Assembly (NCBI RefSeq): GCF_020622065.1
Contig: NZ_JAHRYQ010000002.1
Coordinates: 1,051,905 to 1,115,904, forward strand
Direction: 5' to 3'
Length of the DNA: 64,000 nt
Origin: Geothrix sp.
GTDB lineage: Bacteria > Acidobacteriota > Holophagae > Holophagales > Holophagaceae
Below the pieces are notes generated by a model. That model was not told the origin of the DNA and did no database searches. It was given only the letters and a program-made list of their open reading frames with translations. The position numbers were made by a program, and so were the translations under genes. Shown piece by piece: positions 1-9,473 of this stretch; position 1 is the stretch's first letter, and the number at the start of each line of letters is the position of its first letter.

Positions 1-868
1 TGGACATGGTCTTGTGGAGGTTCAGATGCATGACATCCACGCCGAAATCCCCAGGCCGGGCCACGCCCACCAGGGCGTTCATGTTGGCCCCATCCATGTA
101 GACCAGGGCGCCCACACTGTGCAGGAGGTCGCTGACTTCCTTGAAGCGGTATTCGAAAACGCCCACGGTGTTCGGATTCGTGATCATGGCGCCGGCGATC
201 TCGGTGCCGAGCTCGCTCACGAGCGTCTTGAGGCCCTTGCGGACCTTGCCATTCACAGGATCGGTCACATCGTCGAAGGCGATGGTGCCATCCGGCAGGG
301 AGGGCAGCTCGACCACCTCATATCCGGCCATGGCGGCGGTGGCAGGGTTGGTGCCGTGGCCGCTGTCGGGGATGAGGATCACGCGGCGCTTGGCACCCTT
401 GGACACATGGTAGGCCCGGATGAGCATGACGCCCGTCAGCTCGCCGGCGGCGCCGGCGCTGGGCTGGAGCGTGACGCCGGGCAGGCCGGTGATCTCCTTC
501 AGCCATTCCTGGAGGGTGTAGATCATCTCCAGGTTGCCCTGCACCAGCGCATCGGGGGCCATGGGGTGGCTGTCGGTGAAACCCGGCAGGCCGGCGACCT
601 TCTCGTTGAGCCGCGGGTTGTGCTTCATGGTGCAGGAGCCCAGCGGGTAGATGCCGTCGTCCACGCCGTAGTTCCACTTGGAGAGGCGCGTGAAGTGGCG
701 GATGACCTCCACCTCGCTCAGCTCGGGCAGGGCGTCGAAGCCGCTGCGCTTGAGGTGGGTGGGACGCGTGTCCTTGGCCTCGGGCACATCGAGCTTGGGC
801 AGATCCATGCCCCGCTTTCCGGAGACGGAGCGTTCGAAAGAGAGGGGTTCGCGCTGACGCAGAAACAT
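1..868 (-). CDS. gcvPB: Glycine dehydrogenase (decarboxylating) subunit 2, partial
   Basis: This is the C-terminal half-type subunit (GcvPB) of the split, PLP-dependent P-protein of the glycine cleavage system. It decarboxylates glycine and passes the aminomethyl group to the lipoyl H-protein. The frame is open through the left window edge, so the 3' part of the gene is missing. The last visible residues are the family NLHKT motif, whose lysine carries PLP. Earlier, LGSCTMKHNPR, the QPSAGAAGE stretch and GHGTNPA are typical of GcvPB. I chose the ATG at 868 because GAGGAG lies six bases upstream. An in-frame ATG at 874 abuts that Shine-Dalgarno too closely. The gene follows gcvPA by about ten bases and is surely cotranscribed with it. 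No gcvT or gcvH is visible in the window. Confidence 0.95.
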   Translation of the reverse strand, partial: MFLRQREPLSFERSVSGKRGMDLPKLDVPEAKDTRPTHLKRSGFDALPELSEVEVIRHFTRLSKWNYGVDDGIYPLGSCTMKHNPRLNEKVAGLPGFTDSHPMAPDALVQGNLEMIYTLQEWLKEITGLPGVTLQPSAGAAGELTGVMLIRAYHVSKGAKRRVILIPDSGHGTNPATAAMAGYEVVELPSLPDGTIAFDDVTDPVNGKVRKGLKTLVSELGTEIAGAMITNPNTVGVFEYRFKEVSDLLHSVGALVYMDGANMNALVGVARPGDFGVDVMHLNLHKTMS

Positions 869-878
869 GGCCATCTCC

Positions 879-2231
879 TCAGACGGTGGCAGGGACGCGG
901 GCCAGGATTTCGACGAGGCTCTCGATCATCCGGCGGGTGTGGAGTTCGGTGGCGCACCAGAGGATGCAGCCTTCGTATTCGGGGTAGAAGCGGCCCAGGT
1001 CCAGGCCCGGCAGCAGGCTCTCCGCGAGGCAGGCCTCCTGCAGCGCCGCCATGTCGCCCCGGTAGCGCAGCACGAACTCGTTGAAGAAGGGCGGGTCATC
1101 GACCGGCTCCATGTCCGGCAGCTCCAGCAGGCGCTGGCGCAGGTACTGGGCCTTGGCGGCGTTCTGCTCCGCCAGGCCGCGCAGGCCCTGCGGGCCCGCC
1201 AGCTGGAGGAAGATGTTGGCGCGCAGAGCCACGAGCCCCTGGTTCGAGCAGATGTTGCTGGTGGCCTTGTCGCGGCGGATGTGCTGCTCGCGGGCCGTCA
1301 GCGTGAGCACATAGCCCGTGCGGCCTTCCAGATCCTTGGTCTGGCCCACCACGCGGCCCGGGATCTCGCGCTTGTGGGCGTCCTTCACCGCGAGGAAGCC
1401 CAGGAAGGGTCCGCCGAAGGTGGGCTTGTTGCCGAAGGACATGGCCTCGCCGCAGGCCATGTCGGCGCCGGCCTTGCCGGGGGCCTCCAGCCAGCCGAAG
1501 GCGAAAGCCTCCTGGGTGACGCTCACCAGCAGGGCGCCGGCGGCGTGGACGGGGCCGGCCAGGGCCGTCAGATCCTCCACCGCGCCCAGGAAGTTGGGGT
1601 AGCCCACCATCACGGCGGCCACATCGCCATTCAGCTTCGCCTGCAGGTCGGCCAGGTCGGTGACGCCGTTCTTGAGCCCCACCTCCACCAGCTGGAGGTC
1701 GTCATGGGGCGCGAAATTGGTCTTGAGCACCTCGCGGTAGAGCGGGTGCAGGCCGCGGCTCACCAGGACGGTGTTGCGCTTCTTCGCCACGCGGACGGCC
1801 ATGAGGGCCGTCTCCACGCAGGCCGTGCCGCCGTCGTAGAGGCTGGCGTTCGTCACATCCAGGCCGGTGAGGTCGCAGATGAGGGTCTGGTATTCGAAGA
1901 TGTGCTGGAGCGTGCCTTGGCTGATCTCCGGCTGGTAGGGCGTGTAGGCCGTGAACCATTCCTGGCGGCTCACCATGGCGTCGATGGCTGAGGGCACGAA
2001 GTGGTCATAGGCGCCGGCCCCCAGGAACTGGGCGCAGAAACGGGTGTTCTTGTTGGCCAGGCCCACCATCTCCCAGGCCACCTCCTGCTCGGAGCCCTGG
2101 GTGGGCAGGTTCAGGTCCCTCTTCAACCGCAGGGCCTCCGGGATGCCCGCCAGCAGCTCCTCGGCGCGGGCGACGCCGATGGTGTCCAGGAGGGCACGAT
2201 CCTCGACAGGGGAAGAGGGCAGGTAGCGCAT
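879..2231 (-). CDS. gcvPA: Glycine dehydrogenase (decarboxylating) subunit 1
   Basis: GcvPA is the N-terminal-half-type subunit, which pairs with GcvPB to form the heterotetrameric P-protein of the glycine cleavage complex. The 450-residue length is standard. Recognisable family segments include the N-terminal MRYLPSSPVEDRALL, FLGAGAYDHFVPSAID, the AYTPYQPEISQGTLQ block and the SLYDGGTACVETALMA glycine-rich stretch. The start at 2231 has GAGG five bases upstream. gcvPB follows immediately. The 150 bases upstream contain no glycine riboswitch that I can recognise, so regulation is not evident. Assignment is firm. Confidence 0.96.
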   Translation of the reverse strand: MRYLPSSPVEDRALLDTIGVARAEELLAGIPEALRLKRDLNLPTQGSEQEVAWEMVGLANKNTRFCAQFLGAGAYDHFVPSAIDAMVSRQEWFTAYTPYQPEISQGTLQHIFEYQTLICDLTGLDVTNASLYDGGTACVETALMAVRVAKKRNTVLVSRGLHPLYREVLKTNFAPHDDLQLVEVGLKNGVTDLADLQAKLNGDVAAVMVGYPNFLGAVEDLTALAGPVHAAGALLVSVTQEAFAFGWLEAPGKAGADMACGEAMSFGNKPTFGGPFLGFLAVKDAHKREIPGRVVGQTKDLEGRTGYVLTLTAREQHIRRDKATSNICSNQGLVALRANIFLQLAGPQGLRGLAEQNAAKAQYLRQRLLELPDMEPVDDPPFFNEFVLRYRGDMAALQEACLAESLLPGLDLGRFYPEYEGCILWCATELHTRRMIESLVEILARVPATV

Positions 2232-2384
2232 GGCGGCCTCGGCAAAGAGCGCGTGAATCGCAGCACTTCAGGTTATCAGCCCGGGGCGCCGGGGGCCCCT
2301 GTGCAGGGGATCACAGACCACCCGGTGCAGACCGCCCGCTCCAAGAACCTGCCCCGAAGCCCAGGTGGGAGCCCGGGTAGGCGG

Positions 2385-5135
2385 CTACCGCCGCTTCCAG
2401 AGATCGAAGGGCTGGGTTCCGATGAGCACATTGAAGCTGCCGGAGACCTGTCCGGTTTCCTGGGGTGACCGTTGCCGGAGGAAGCCGTAGGACACTTCCA
2501 CATAGAAATTGGACAGGGTGGTGCGCAGCATGAGGCCTGCTCCCTGGGGACGGAGGTTCGCGTCCGAACGGAAGAGGCTGCTCGCCTCCCGGGACAGCCA
2601 GGCCATGTCGAAGCGCGGCACCGCCTCCAGCGTGAGCCCCAGCCCGGCATAGACCCGGAAGGGCACCCCGAACCGCAGGGCGGCGAAGTTGGGGGCGAGG
2701 TAGCCCACGGCCCGGGAGCCGATGACGAAGGAGGGGCCGCCGAGGGCCCACCAGCGGTCCAGGGGCAGGTGGCGGCCCTGGCTCCATTCCAGATCCAGGT
2801 CGGCCCCCAGGAATTCGCTGAAGGGGTGGACGCCCCGGGCCCGGAAATAGACCTGCTGGAAGTCCCCCGCAGGCAGGGCCCCGGCCCGGGTCTCGCCCAA
2901 TCCGAAGCGCCCCCTCAGGAGCAGACCCTCCCGGGGCAAGGTATGGCGGTCGAAGTTGTCCCACTCGGCGGACAGGTAGGCGGTGTTCTGGGCCTGGGTC
3001 CGGCGCAGCCCCGTCTCCCGGTAGGCGGCATCCCGGCGGCCCAGGTCCAGGCTGACTTTGCCTGTGCCCAGATTGCTGAACCCGGCATAGGTCCGCAGGA
3101 TCAGATCCGACGCGCTGATCCGGGCGCCCGCGCCCCCGTTGGGAAGTTCCGGGGCCGTCCAGTTCAAGGGCAATTCCAGGCGCTGCTGCCAGTAGTTCCC
3201 CGTCAGTTCGACGCCCGCCCCGGGGGCGAAGCCGAAAGGGCTGCGCAGGGACAGGCTCGCCTGCTCCTGCAGTCGGTTGCGGGCGGCGCTCAGGTTCAGC
3301 TCGGTGCCCTGGAAGCCCAGGTTGAGGGCCCGGTAGGACAGGCCCAGCTGGCTGCCCAGCGTGCTCTCGTAACCCAGGGAGATGTCCAGCCGATCCCGCT
3401 GCTGGGGCACGGGAACCAGGGTGAGGATGCAGCCGCCCTTGCCGTCCGGGCGGATCAGGTAGTGCAGCACGGAGAGGTATAGGCGGTGCTCGGCCAGGGC
3501 GATGCGGTTCTGGAGCTCGCTGGGCCGGAAGGGCCGCCCCTCCAGTTCGCCCAGCAGCCGGCGCAGGCGGACTTCATCCACGGGAGGGCCAGGTACGGCC
3601 CAGACCTCCACCTGGGAGATCAGGGGTTCCTGGAGCACCACCCGGAGGCGCCCCGTCGCGGGATCGAAGCTGGACCCCCGGGCATCCACCAAGGGGCTGC
3701 CCTCCATGAGCAGGCGGTAGACCAGCTGGGACATCTGGCCGCCGAACACCTGGGGGTTGAAGGGTGCGCCGAGCTTCACCTCCTCGGCCAGGGCCTGGTG
3801 AACCAGGGGAAGCCAGGCGGCGGGGGCGTCCACCTGCAGCTCCGTCATGGCCGGGTAGGGCCGCATGTGGATGGTCAGCACCTGGCCTGCATCCACCGTG
3901 GCCCAGGCGTCCTGGGCCAACCCGTGGACGAGGATCTGCTGGAGGAGGATCTGGATGTCCAGGAGCCGGTAGCCTTCGGCGCCGGGCTTCAAGGTGGCGG
4001 CCAGCAGCCCTTCCAGGGACGCGTCGATGGGGTAGGGGCTCTCGAAGACGACCCGGGTCGCCGCCACGAGCTCTTGCCCGCCGGCCTTCCGGCGCAGGAG
4101 GGCGCCCAGTTCTTCCAGCCGGGCGTCGAAGGCTTCGCGCCCCTGGAGGACGAGCTTGGGTGCCAGGCCCCCGTACTCCAGGAAGGGCGCATCCCGGATC
4201 TCGGGGCGGATGAGGAAGTCGGCCTCGGCGCGGCTTTCCCACTGGCGGCGCTCCACCACCAGATCCAGGCTGCGGGTGGCCACGGAGAAGATGCTGGTGG
4301 CCTGCCGGCGCTCCAGGGGCGAGCTGATGTCCACGGCGATGACCACATCCGGGTGGAAGGCCTCCTTGGCCGTGAAGACGGGCAGGTTCTCCACCAGGGC
4401 GCCGTCCACATACTGCTGGCCATCGATCATCACGGGCCGGAAGCCTCCCGGGACGGCCATGGATGCGCGCACGGCCTCCACCAGGTCGCCGTTGCCGAAC
4501 ACCCGCCCCTGCCCGGTTTCCAGGTTCGTGGCCAGGATGCGGAGCGGCCGCTGAAGCTGGTCGAAGTCCCCGCCGGAGAAGTAGGCGCCCCGGGCCAGCA
4601 GGCCCTGGAGCGTGCGCTGGACCTCGGCGCCGGTCCGCAGCCCCTGGGCCAGGGTGGTCTGGCCCTTCTGCCGCTCGATGGACAGGAAGGTGGACTCGTG
4701 TTCCTCCTGCTCGCCCAGGGTCTCACCCGGGTTGCGGAGCAGGGGTTCCAGGAAGGCCCGGGTGAGGTCCCGGCTGCGGAAGAGCTCCTCGATCTCCCGC
4801 CCCGAGAAGCCGCTGGCGTAGAGCGCGCCCACCAGGGCTCCGGCGCTGGTGCCCGTGACGCTGCCCAGGGGAAATCCCACCTCCTCCAGGCGCTGGATCA
4901 CGCCGATGTGGGCCAGCCCGCGGGCGCCGCCGCCGCTGAGGGCCAGGGCCACCTTGGGCATCCCCGGGATCACCACCCGGGGCGCGAAGCGGAACACCAT
5001 GTCCGGGGGCTGCACCGTGACCTCGATGCGCCGGGGCGCCGTGGGTGGTGCCGCCGAAGGGGGCGTTGCAGGCGCAGCCTGGCCCGCCAGCAGGGCTGGA
5101 AGCCCCAGGGCCAGGGCCAGCCGCACCCTCCTCAT
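2385..5135 (-). CDS. Patatin-like phospholipase with POTRA/BamA-type barrel (type Vd autotransporter-like)
   Basis: A 916-residue outer-membrane protein. A signal peptide (residues about 1-20) precedes a patatin domain with oxyanion loop GGGARG (68-73), nucleophile motif GTSAG (Ser97) and DGA (Asp244), so the Ser/Asp dyad is intact. The middle holds one or more POTRA-like repeats. The C-terminal third looks like a BamA/TamA surface-antigen beta barrel ending near FDLWKRR. This architecture matches PlpD-type (type Vd) autotransporters, in which a lipase passenger is delivered to the surface. The start at 5135 is chosen over an upstream in-frame one because its ATG overlaps the rph stop (ATGA) and the signal peptide begins there. 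The substrate and whether the passenger is released cannot be told from sequence. Confidence 0.88.
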   Translation of the reverse strand: MRRVRLALALGLPALLAGQAAPATPPSAAPPTAPRRIEVTVQPPDMVFRFAPRVVIPGMPKVALALSGGGARGLAHIGVIQRLEEVGFPLGSVTGTSAGALVGALYASGFSGREIEELFRSRDLTRAFLEPLLRNPGETLGEQEEHESTFLSIERQKGQTTLAQGLRTGAEVQRTLQGLLARGAYFSGGDFDQLQRPLRILATNLETGQGRVFGNGDLVEAVRASMAVPGGFRPVMIDGQQYVDGALVENLPVFTAKEAFHPDVVIAVDISSPLERRQATSIFSVATRSLDLVVERRQWESRAEADFLIRPEIRDAPFLEYGGLAPKLVLQGREAFDARLEELGALLRRKAGGQELVAATRVVFESPYPIDASLEGLLAATLKPGAEGYRLLDIQILLQQILVHGLAQDAWATVDAGQVLTIHMRPYPAMTELQVDAPAAWLPLVHQALAEEVKLGAPFNPQVFGGQMSQLVYRLLMEGSPLVDARGSSFDPATGRLRVVLQEPLISQVEVWAVPGPPVDEVRLRRLLGELEGRPFRPSELQNRIALAEHRLYLSVLHYLIRPDGKGGCILTLVPVPQQRDRLDISLGYESTLGSQLGLSYRALNLGFQGTELNLSAARNRLQEQASLSLRSPFGFAPGAGVELTGNYWQQRLELPLNWTAPELPNGGAGARISASDLILRTYAGFSNLGTGKVSLDLGRRDAAYRETGLRRTQAQNTAYLSAEWDNFDRHTLPREGLLLRGRFGLGETRAGALPAGDFQQVYFRARGVHPFSEFLGADLDLEWSQGRHLPLDRWWALGGPSFVIGSRAVGYLAPNFAALRFGVPFRVYAGLGLTLEAVPRFDMAWLSREASSLFRSDANLRPQGAGLMLRTTLSNFYVEVSYGFLRQRSPQETGQVSGSFNVLIGTQPFDLWKRR

Positions 5136-5854
5136 GCGAGGGCCGCCCGCTGAACCTCCATGAGCGTGGCGCACCCGGCCAGCCCCAGGTCCACGAGGCC
5201 ATCTGCCTCGGCCCGGCTGAACGGGCGGCCTTCGCCCGTGCCCTGCCATTCCACCAGCATCAAGTCCCCGCCCGCCCCCATCGTCGGGCGGGCCGCCACC
5301 AAGTTGCAGTCCACGGCAGCCCGATGGTCCTCCTCGTATTCCAGGTCCAGCACCAGGCCCCGGCGGCCCTCACCGGCCTCGACGAGACCCACGCTCACGG
5401 CCGCCAACTGGCGGATCAGGGCCGCCTCCAGCCCCTGGGACCGCAGCGCCAGCGCCACGGCCACCCAGGCGCCGGTGATGGCGGCGCAGCGGGTGCCGCC
5501 ATCGGCGTTCAGCACATCGCAGTCCACCGAGAGGGTGCGCTCGCCCAGGGCGGCCAGATCCACTGCCTGCCTCAGGCTGCGGCCGATGAGCCGCTGGATT
5601 TCCACGGTGCGCCCCTGCTGTTTCCCCTTGGTGGCCTCGCGGTCTGACCGCGTGTTCGTGGCTGCGGGAAGCATGCCGTACTCGGCCGTGAGCCAGCCGG
5701 TGCCCCGCCCCTTCATCCACCCCGGCACCTTGGCCTCCAGGCTGGCGGCGCACAGGACATGGGTCCGGCCCACTTTCACCAGGCAGGAGCCGGCCGCGTG
5801 GAGCTGCACGCCCGTCTCAAAGGCCAGGCTTCGAAGCTCGCCATTCCCGCGCAT
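5132..5854 (-). CDS. rph: Ribonuclease PH
   Basis: A phosphorolytic 3'-5' exoribonuclease that trims tRNA 3' ends. The 240 residues match the usual length of about 238-240. The N-terminus MRGNGELRSLAFETG corresponds to the family MRxxGRxxxELRP start. ATNTRSDREATKGKQQGRTVEIQRLIGRSLR and DVLNADGGTRCAAITGA are signature segments with phosphate-binding Arg residues. The ATG at 5854 overlaps the rpiB stop (TGATG). A start 15 bases further upstream would add five residues not found in the family. The patatin gene begins inside the rph stop (ATGA), so rpiB, rph and the patatin gene are translationally coupled. Confidence 0.95.
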   Translation of the reverse strand: MRGNGELRSLAFETGVQLHAAGSCLVKVGRTHVLCAASLEAKVPGWMKGRGTGWLTAEYGMLPAATNTRSDREATKGKQQGRTVEIQRLIGRSLRQAVDLAALGERTLSVDCDVLNADGGTRCAAITGAWVAVALALRSQGLEAALIRQLAAVSVGLVEAGEGRRGLVLDLEYEEDHRAAVDCNLVAARPTMGAGGDLMLVEWQGTGEGRPFSRAEADGLVDLGLAGCATLMEVQRAALA

Positions 5855-6285
5855 CAGCAGCCCTTCCATTCGATCTTGTCCACCCGCCCCTGGTGGCGCC
5901 CTCCTTCAAAAGGTGTTTCCAGGAACGATTTGAGGTAGTATTCCGCCTTGAGCGGATCCGTCAGCCGCTGGCCGAAAGCGATGGCGTTCGCGTCATTGTG
6001 CTGCCGAGCCAGCGCCGCGTGCTCAGGGGAGGTCACCAGTGCGCAGCGGATGCCAGCATGGCGGTTTGCCGCGATGCTGATGCCGATGCCGGATCCGCAG
6101 ACCAGCACCAGGCGCTCCCACCGGTCCCGGCCCTCCGCCGCCCGATGCGCGAAATCCGGGTAGTCCACCGAGGCGGTTCCATCCGTGCCGAAATCCACCA
6201 CTTCATGCCCCTGACTCAGGGCCCAGGTCTTGAGCCGCTCTTTCAGGTCGAACCCCGCATGATCGCTTGCAAACCCGAGTTTCAT
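5854..6285 (-). CDS. rpiB: Ribose-5-phosphate isomerase B
   Basis: A 143-residue RpiB-type sugar-phosphate isomerase that interconverts ribose 5-phosphate and ribulose 5-phosphate in the pentose phosphate pathway. Visible family features are the N-terminal GFASDHAG, the CGSGIGISIAANR loop with catalytic Cys63, and HNDANAIAFGQR. The start at 6285 has AAGG close upstream. It is first of the rpiB-rph-patatin group and divergent from the SNF2 helicase gene across only 50 bases. It is confidently the RpiB rather than the RpiA family. Confidence 0.96.
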   Translation of the reverse strand: MKLGFASDHAGFDLKERLKTWALSQGHEVVDFGTDGTASVDYPDFAHRAAEGRDRWERLVLVCGSGIGISIAANRHAGIRCALVTSPEHAALARQHNDANAIAFGQRLTDPLKAEYYLKSFLETPFEGGRHQGRVDKIEWKGC

Positions 6286-6314
6286 CCTTCAACCCTTTCA
6301 TCCACAGCCTGCTG

Positions 6315-6330
6315 CCTACAGCCTACAGCC
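6315..6330. repeat. Heptamer CCTACAG tandem repeat in short divergent spacer
   Basis: Two perfect copies of CCTACAG plus a partial third lie in the 50-base gap between rpiB and the SNF2 helicase. They are flanked by a 14-base near-identical direct repeat (AACCCTTTCATCCA and AACCCCTTCATCCA, near 6292 and 6342). No clear promoter or Shine-Dalgarno is visible for the rightward gene. Confidence 0.55.
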
Positions 6331-6335
6331 CCTTC

Positions 6336-9300
6336 ATGTTGAACCCCTTCATCCAGTACCGCCCCCAAGATCGGGGCTTCCTGCTCTGCATGCCCGAGGC
6401 CGTCGGGGCCGCGGAGTGGGTGCGTGCCCTCCGCACCCTGCCGGGCGAGCTCCAGGGCCGCGAACGCCTCACCCCGGCCAAGGCCCAGATCTTCCTGCCG
6501 GACGCCACCCTGGTGGAGATGCACGCCGTGCCCCTGCGGTGGCAGCGGGCCTATCCCTGGCTGTCGTCCCTCGCCCTCCACCCGGGCAATGCCGGTCCCA
6601 CCCTGCGCTACTGGGCCACGGCCCTGCGCCTGCTCCAGTCGCTGGTGGTCCGCGGGGCCATCCTGCCCCAGCTGGACACCAAGGGCCAGCCCTGGAAGGC
6701 CCGCTGGGGCGTGAGCCTCACCAGCCCCTCCGACCGGGCCGCCCTGCGCCAGCTCGCCGAGGCCATGCCCCCGGCGGCCCTGGCCTTCCCCGAGAACGAC
6801 ACCTGGGCCTTCACCAAGACCGTGGCCCTGGGCGACCTGGATGCCTTCGACATCGAGGACGACCTGGCCATGCCCCCCGCCGCCGACGCCGTGCTGACGG
6901 CCTTCCTGGAGGACGGCGCGGACTTCATCATGCGCTTCGTGGCCGGGGGCCTGCGGGCCGGGGACGATCCCCGCCTGGGCCTCATCCACCGGCTCCGCGG
7001 CCACAAGCGCGACCGGCTGCCCTGGGACGAGCGCCTGATGGTGGCCCTGTCCCACCAGCTGCCCGAATTCCCGACCATCGGCATCACCGAGCGCACCCTG
7101 GGCGAGCAGCTGGCCCAGTGGAGCGAGGGCGCGCGGCCCCAGTGGGTGCGCCCCAGCCTGCGGCTGGAGGCCCCGCCCGTGCCCGCGGCCGATCAGACCG
7201 TGCAGGATGCGGACCGGCTGGCGGAAGAGGGCTGGATCCTGAAGGTGGGCCTGGAGACGGAAGCCGGCACCGACCTGGGCGTGGCCCGGCTCTGGGAGCC
7301 GTCCACCGAGCCCGAGGTGCTTCAGGCCCGCCAGACCCTGCTGCGCGGCCTGGCCCGCGCCGTCCCCTTCTTCCCCGCCCTGGAGCGCGCCCTCTCCGGC
7401 CAGCGCCCCGAAGATCTGGTCCTCCGGCCCACGGAGGCCTGGAGCTTCCTCACCCGCGGTGCCGCCCAGCTGAAGGAAGCCGGTTTCCTCGTCCACATCC
7501 CCGGGGACCTGGCGGATTTCGGCGGGGCCAAGCGCCTGCGCGCGAAGGTCCGCCTGGGGGCCCGCAGCGTGGAGGAGGACGAGCCCCTGGCCCAGGCCGG
7601 GCTCGACGGCAGCGTCAGCGCCGACTGGTCGCTCATGCTGGGCGACGACGCGCTGAGCGTGGAGGACTTCGCCCAGATGGCGAGCCTCAAGCACCCGCTG
7701 GTGGCCTGGAAGGGCAAGTGGGTGGCCCTCGATCCCGAGACCCTCAAGCAGATCTCGACGGTCATCCAGGCCAGCCGGGGTGCGGGCTTCGAGAGCATGA
7801 CCAAGGGCGAGGCCCTGGCCGCGGCCCTCACGGGCACGGCCCGCATCCCCGGCGTCAGCGAGGCCATCGAGGTCGAAGTCGCCGGCGATTTCGGCGCGGC
7901 CCTCAACGACCTGAAGGTCCTCCCCGACAAGCCCATCACCCAGCCCGCCACCTTCCATGGCCAGCTGCGCCCCTACCAGCTGCGGGGCCTTGCCTGGCTG
8001 GAGGGCCTCTCCCGCCTGGGCCTGGGCGGCATCCTCGCCGACGACATGGGCCTCGGCAAGACCATCCAGGTGCTGGCCCTGTTGCTGCACCGGCAGGAGC
8101 AAAGCCCTCAGCACGGCCCCGCCACCCTGCTGGTCTGCCCCACCTCCCTGCTGGGCAACTGGGAGCGCGAGCTGGCCAAGTTCGCCCCCAGCGTCCCGGT
8201 CTTCGTCCACCACGGCAACAACCGGAACCGCCTGCCCGCCACCTTCAAGCCCCACACCCTGGTGCTCACCACCTACGGCGTCGTCCGCCGCGAGGAGGAG
8301 ACCTTCGCCTCTCGGGCCTGGGGGATGGTGGTGGTCGATGAGGCCCAGGCCATCAAGAACGCCGGATCGGCCCAGGCCAAGGCGATCCGCAAGCTGCGGG
8401 GGAGCTTCCGGCTGGCCCTGACGGGCACGCCCATCGAGAACCGCCTCACGGAGCTGTGGGCGATCATGAGCGCCGGCCTGCCCGGCTACCTCGGCAGCGA
8501 ATCCCAGTTCAAGGAGCACTTCGCCACGCCCATCGAGAAGTACCGCGATCCGGACGCCGCCGCCGAGCTGCGCCAGCGCATCGGCCCCTTCATCCTCCGC
8601 CGCCTCAAGAGCGACAAGACCATCATCCAGGACCTGCCCGAGAAGCAGGAGATGAAGGTCTTCACCACGCTGAGTCGCGAACAGGCCGAGCTCTACCAGT
8701 ACCGCGTCGAGAAGATGGACGAGGAGCTGGACGCCGTCAGCGGCATCGAGCGTCGGGGCCGCATCCTGGCCCTGCTGACCCACCTCAAGCAGATCTGCAA
8801 CCACCCCAGCCAGTTCCTCAAGGCGCAAGGGCCCTACCGGGGCCGGAGCGGCAAGCTGGACCGCCTCACGGAAATGCTCGAGGAAGTGGTCGAGGCCGGC
8901 GAGCGGGCCATCGTCTTCACGCAGTTCAAGGAGATGGGCGACCGGCTCCAGATCCACCTCCACGACGCTCTTGGTTTCGAGCCCCCGTTCCTCCACGGCG
9001 GCACCACGCGCGAAGGCCGCGACGAGCTGGTCCGCAGCTTCCAGGAGGACCCGGATTCCTCCCCGGTGCTGCTGCTCAGCCTCAAGGCCGGCGGCGTGGG
9101 CCTGAACCTCACGGCGGCCACCCATGTCTTCCACTTTGACCGCTGGTGGAACCCCGCCGTGGAGGACCAGGCCACGGACCGCACCTACCGCATCGGGCAG
9201 ACGAAGAATGTGCAGGTGCACAAGCTCGTCACCATCGGCACGCTGGAAGAGAAGATCGACGCCCTGCTGGAATCCAAGCGGGACCTGGCGGACCGCGTGG

Positions 9301-9473
9301 TGGGCACCGGCGAAGGTTGGCTCACGGAACTGGACGACGACGCCCTGCGCCGCCTGGTCGCCCTGGATCCCGATGCCGAGCTGCTGGATCCCGATGAAGG
9401 CAACGGCGAAGAGCCCGAGGCCAAGTCCGAGCCCAAGCCCGTTCGGCGCAAGGTCAAGGAGGTGGCGCCATGA
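6336..9473 (+). CDS. SNF2-family DNA helicase/translocase (SWIM-partner type)
   Basis: A 1045-residue Swi2/Snf2 ATPase expected to translocate on double-stranded DNA. The N-terminal half (about residues 1-530) resembles the bacterial SNF2-associated region. The helicase core follows: Walker A DDMGLGKT near 570, DEAQ (motif II) near 666, LTGTPIENRLTELW, then the C-terminal RecA lobe with ICNHP, SLKAGGVGLNLTAA and DRWWNPAVEDQATDRTYRIGQ. The start at 6336 begins MLNPFIQYRP. A longer frame reaching back to 6267 would run into rpiB. No good Shine-Dalgarno is visible. The gene overlaps the following SWIM zinc-finger gene by ATGA, a known pairing in bacteria. The role is probably DNA repair or chromatin-like remodelling, but the target is unknown. 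Confidence 0.92.
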   Translation: MLNPFIQYRPQDRGFLLCMPEAVGAAEWVRALRTLPGELQGRERLTPAKAQIFLPDATLVEMHAVPLRWQRAYPWLSSLALHPGNAGPTLRYWATALRLLQSLVVRGAILPQLDTKGQPWKARWGVSLTSPSDRAALRQLAEAMPPAALAFPENDTWAFTKTVALGDLDAFDIEDDLAMPPAADAVLTAFLEDGADFIMRFVAGGLRAGDDPRLGLIHRLRGHKRDRLPWDERLMVALSHQLPEFPTIGITERTLGEQLAQWSEGARPQWVRPSLRLEAPPVPAADQTVQDADRLAEEGWILKVGLETEAGTDLGVARLWEPSTEPEVLQARQTLLRGLARAVPFFPALERALSGQRPEDLVLRPTEAWSFLTRGAAQLKEAGFLVHIPGDLADFGGAKRLRAKVRLGARSVEEDEPLAQAGLDGSVSADWSLMLGDDALSVEDFAQMASLKHPLVAWKGKWVALDPETLKQISTVIQASRGAGFESMTKGEALAAALTGTARIPGVSEAIEVEVAGDFGAALNDLKVLPDKPITQPATFHGQLRPYQLRGLAWLEGLSRLGLGGILADDMGLGKTIQVLALLLHRQEQSPQHGPATLLVCPTSLLGNWERELAKFAPSVPVFVHHGNNRNRLPATFKPHTLVLTTYGVVRREEETFASRAWGMVVVDEAQAIKNAGSAQAKAIRKLRGSFRLALTGTPIENRLTELWAIMSAGLPGYLGSESQFKEHFATPIEKYRDPDAAAELRQRIGPFILRRLKSDKTIIQDLPEKQEMKVFTTLSREQAELYQYRVEKMDEELDAVSGIERRGRILALLTHLKQICNHPSQFLKAQGPYRGRSGKLDRLTEMLEEVVEAGERAIVFTQFKEMGDRLQIHLHDALGFEPPFLHGGTTREGRDELVRSFQEDPDSSPVLLLSLKAGGVGLNLTAATHVFHFDRWWNPAVEDQATDRTYRIGQTKNVQVHKLVTIGTLEEKIDALLESKRDLADRVVGTGEGWLTELDDDALRRLVALDPDAELLDPDEGNGEEPEAKSEPKPVRRKVKEVAP

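Noticed and set aside
2232-2384. Possible glycine riboswitch before gcvPA
   Set aside because: I could not find the conserved glycine aptamer core on the minus strand.
6282-9221. 979-codon minus-strand frame opposite the SNF2 helicase
   Set aside because: Antisense shadow. The plus strand has all helicase motifs.
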